From contig JAITAJ010000115.1 in the NCBI GenBank assembly GCA_031284185.1, positions 1 to 6,115 on the forward strand: DNA of 6,115 nt. The letters run 5' to 3'. The notes beneath the pieces were generated by a model, which worked only from the letters and a program-made list of their open reading frames with translations, was not told where the DNA came from and ran no database searches. The stretch is from Accumulibacter sp. GTDB taxonomy: Bacteria > Pseudomonadota > Gammaproteobacteria > Burkholderiales > Rhodocyclaceae. Positions 6,040-6,115 of the stretch are shown here, one piece after another. The position numbers were made by a program, and so were the translations under genes. Positions within the stretch are counted from its first letter, which is position 1. Each line of letters starts with the position of its first letter.

Positions 6040-6115
6040 ACACCTGCATGTTCATCACGTCCTGGTAGGCGCTGACCAGGCGGTTCCTGACCTGCACCAT
6101 TTCCTGGAAGGAAAT
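6038..6115 (-). CDS. fliE: Flagellar hook-basal body protein FliE, C-terminal end (runs off right edge)
   Basis: FliE is the small export-apparatus and rod-junction protein that links the MS ring and secretion gate to the proximal rod of the flagellum. Only the last 25 codons are present. They read ISFQEMVQVRNRLVSAYQDV followed by MNMQV and the TAA stop. This matches the strongly conserved end of FliE (QVRNKLVxAYQEVMxMQV in E. coli), which is the helix that packs in the rod. No flagellar gene follows on the minus strand: the next gene is the convergent valS, so fliE is the last or only gene of its transcript here. The N-terminal three quarters and its promoter lie outside the window. Confidence 0.95.
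   Translation of the reverse strand: MSFQEMVQVRNRLVSAYQDVMNMQV

Noticed and set aside
5916..6068. 50-codon plus-strand ORF beginning MTQPEEQPRMPN
   Set aside because: No Shine-Dalgarno; it runs through the terminator hairpin and into fliE, and has no recognisable composition.

Overview
This window is ordinary core chromosome of a GC-rich proteobacterium, most likely a betaproteobacterium. The evidence for that is the L21 C-terminal region (GHRQNYTELRVDAI), the ObgE sequence, the gene order rplU-rpmA-obgE-proB, and a proteobacterial-type ValRS. The lineage is inferred from sequence memory, not from a search. The flagellar gene at the right edge indicates a motile organism or one descended from a motile ancestor.

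Left part, minus strand (read right to left from about 2770 to 1): a near-perfect sigma-70 promoter drives rplU (L21) and rpmA (L27). A strong intrinsic terminator hairpin follows. Beyond it lie an unrecognised four-helix membrane protein, obgE (ribosome-assembly GTPase), a doubtful small membrane-protein ORF that may be frameshifted, and the 5' part of proB (glutamate 5-kinase), which runs off the left edge. The three recognised genes next to the promoter serve the large ribosomal subunit: L21 and L27 are 50S proteins and Obg is a 50S assembly factor. ProB catalyses the first step of proline synthesis and is a frequent neighbour of obg.

Middle: a 270-bp divergent intergenic region (2708-2977) separates rplU from valS. 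It holds the rplU promoter, a pair of 10-bp direct repeats exactly 20 bp apart, and a TATAAT box close to valS.

Right part, plus strand: valS encodes a complete 953-residue valyl-tRNA synthetase. About 160 bp of non-coding DNA follows, then a plus-strand intrinsic terminator whose T-tract runs into the stop codon of the convergent fliE, of which only the last 25 codons are in the window.

I see no mobile element, CRISPR array, tRNA, rRNA or defence-type cassette, and no evidence of a new multi-gene system. The points worth a second look are the possibly broken small gene between obgE and proB, the unknown membrane gene before obgE, the terminator placed inside the rplU-obgE cluster, and the repeat pair in front of valS.
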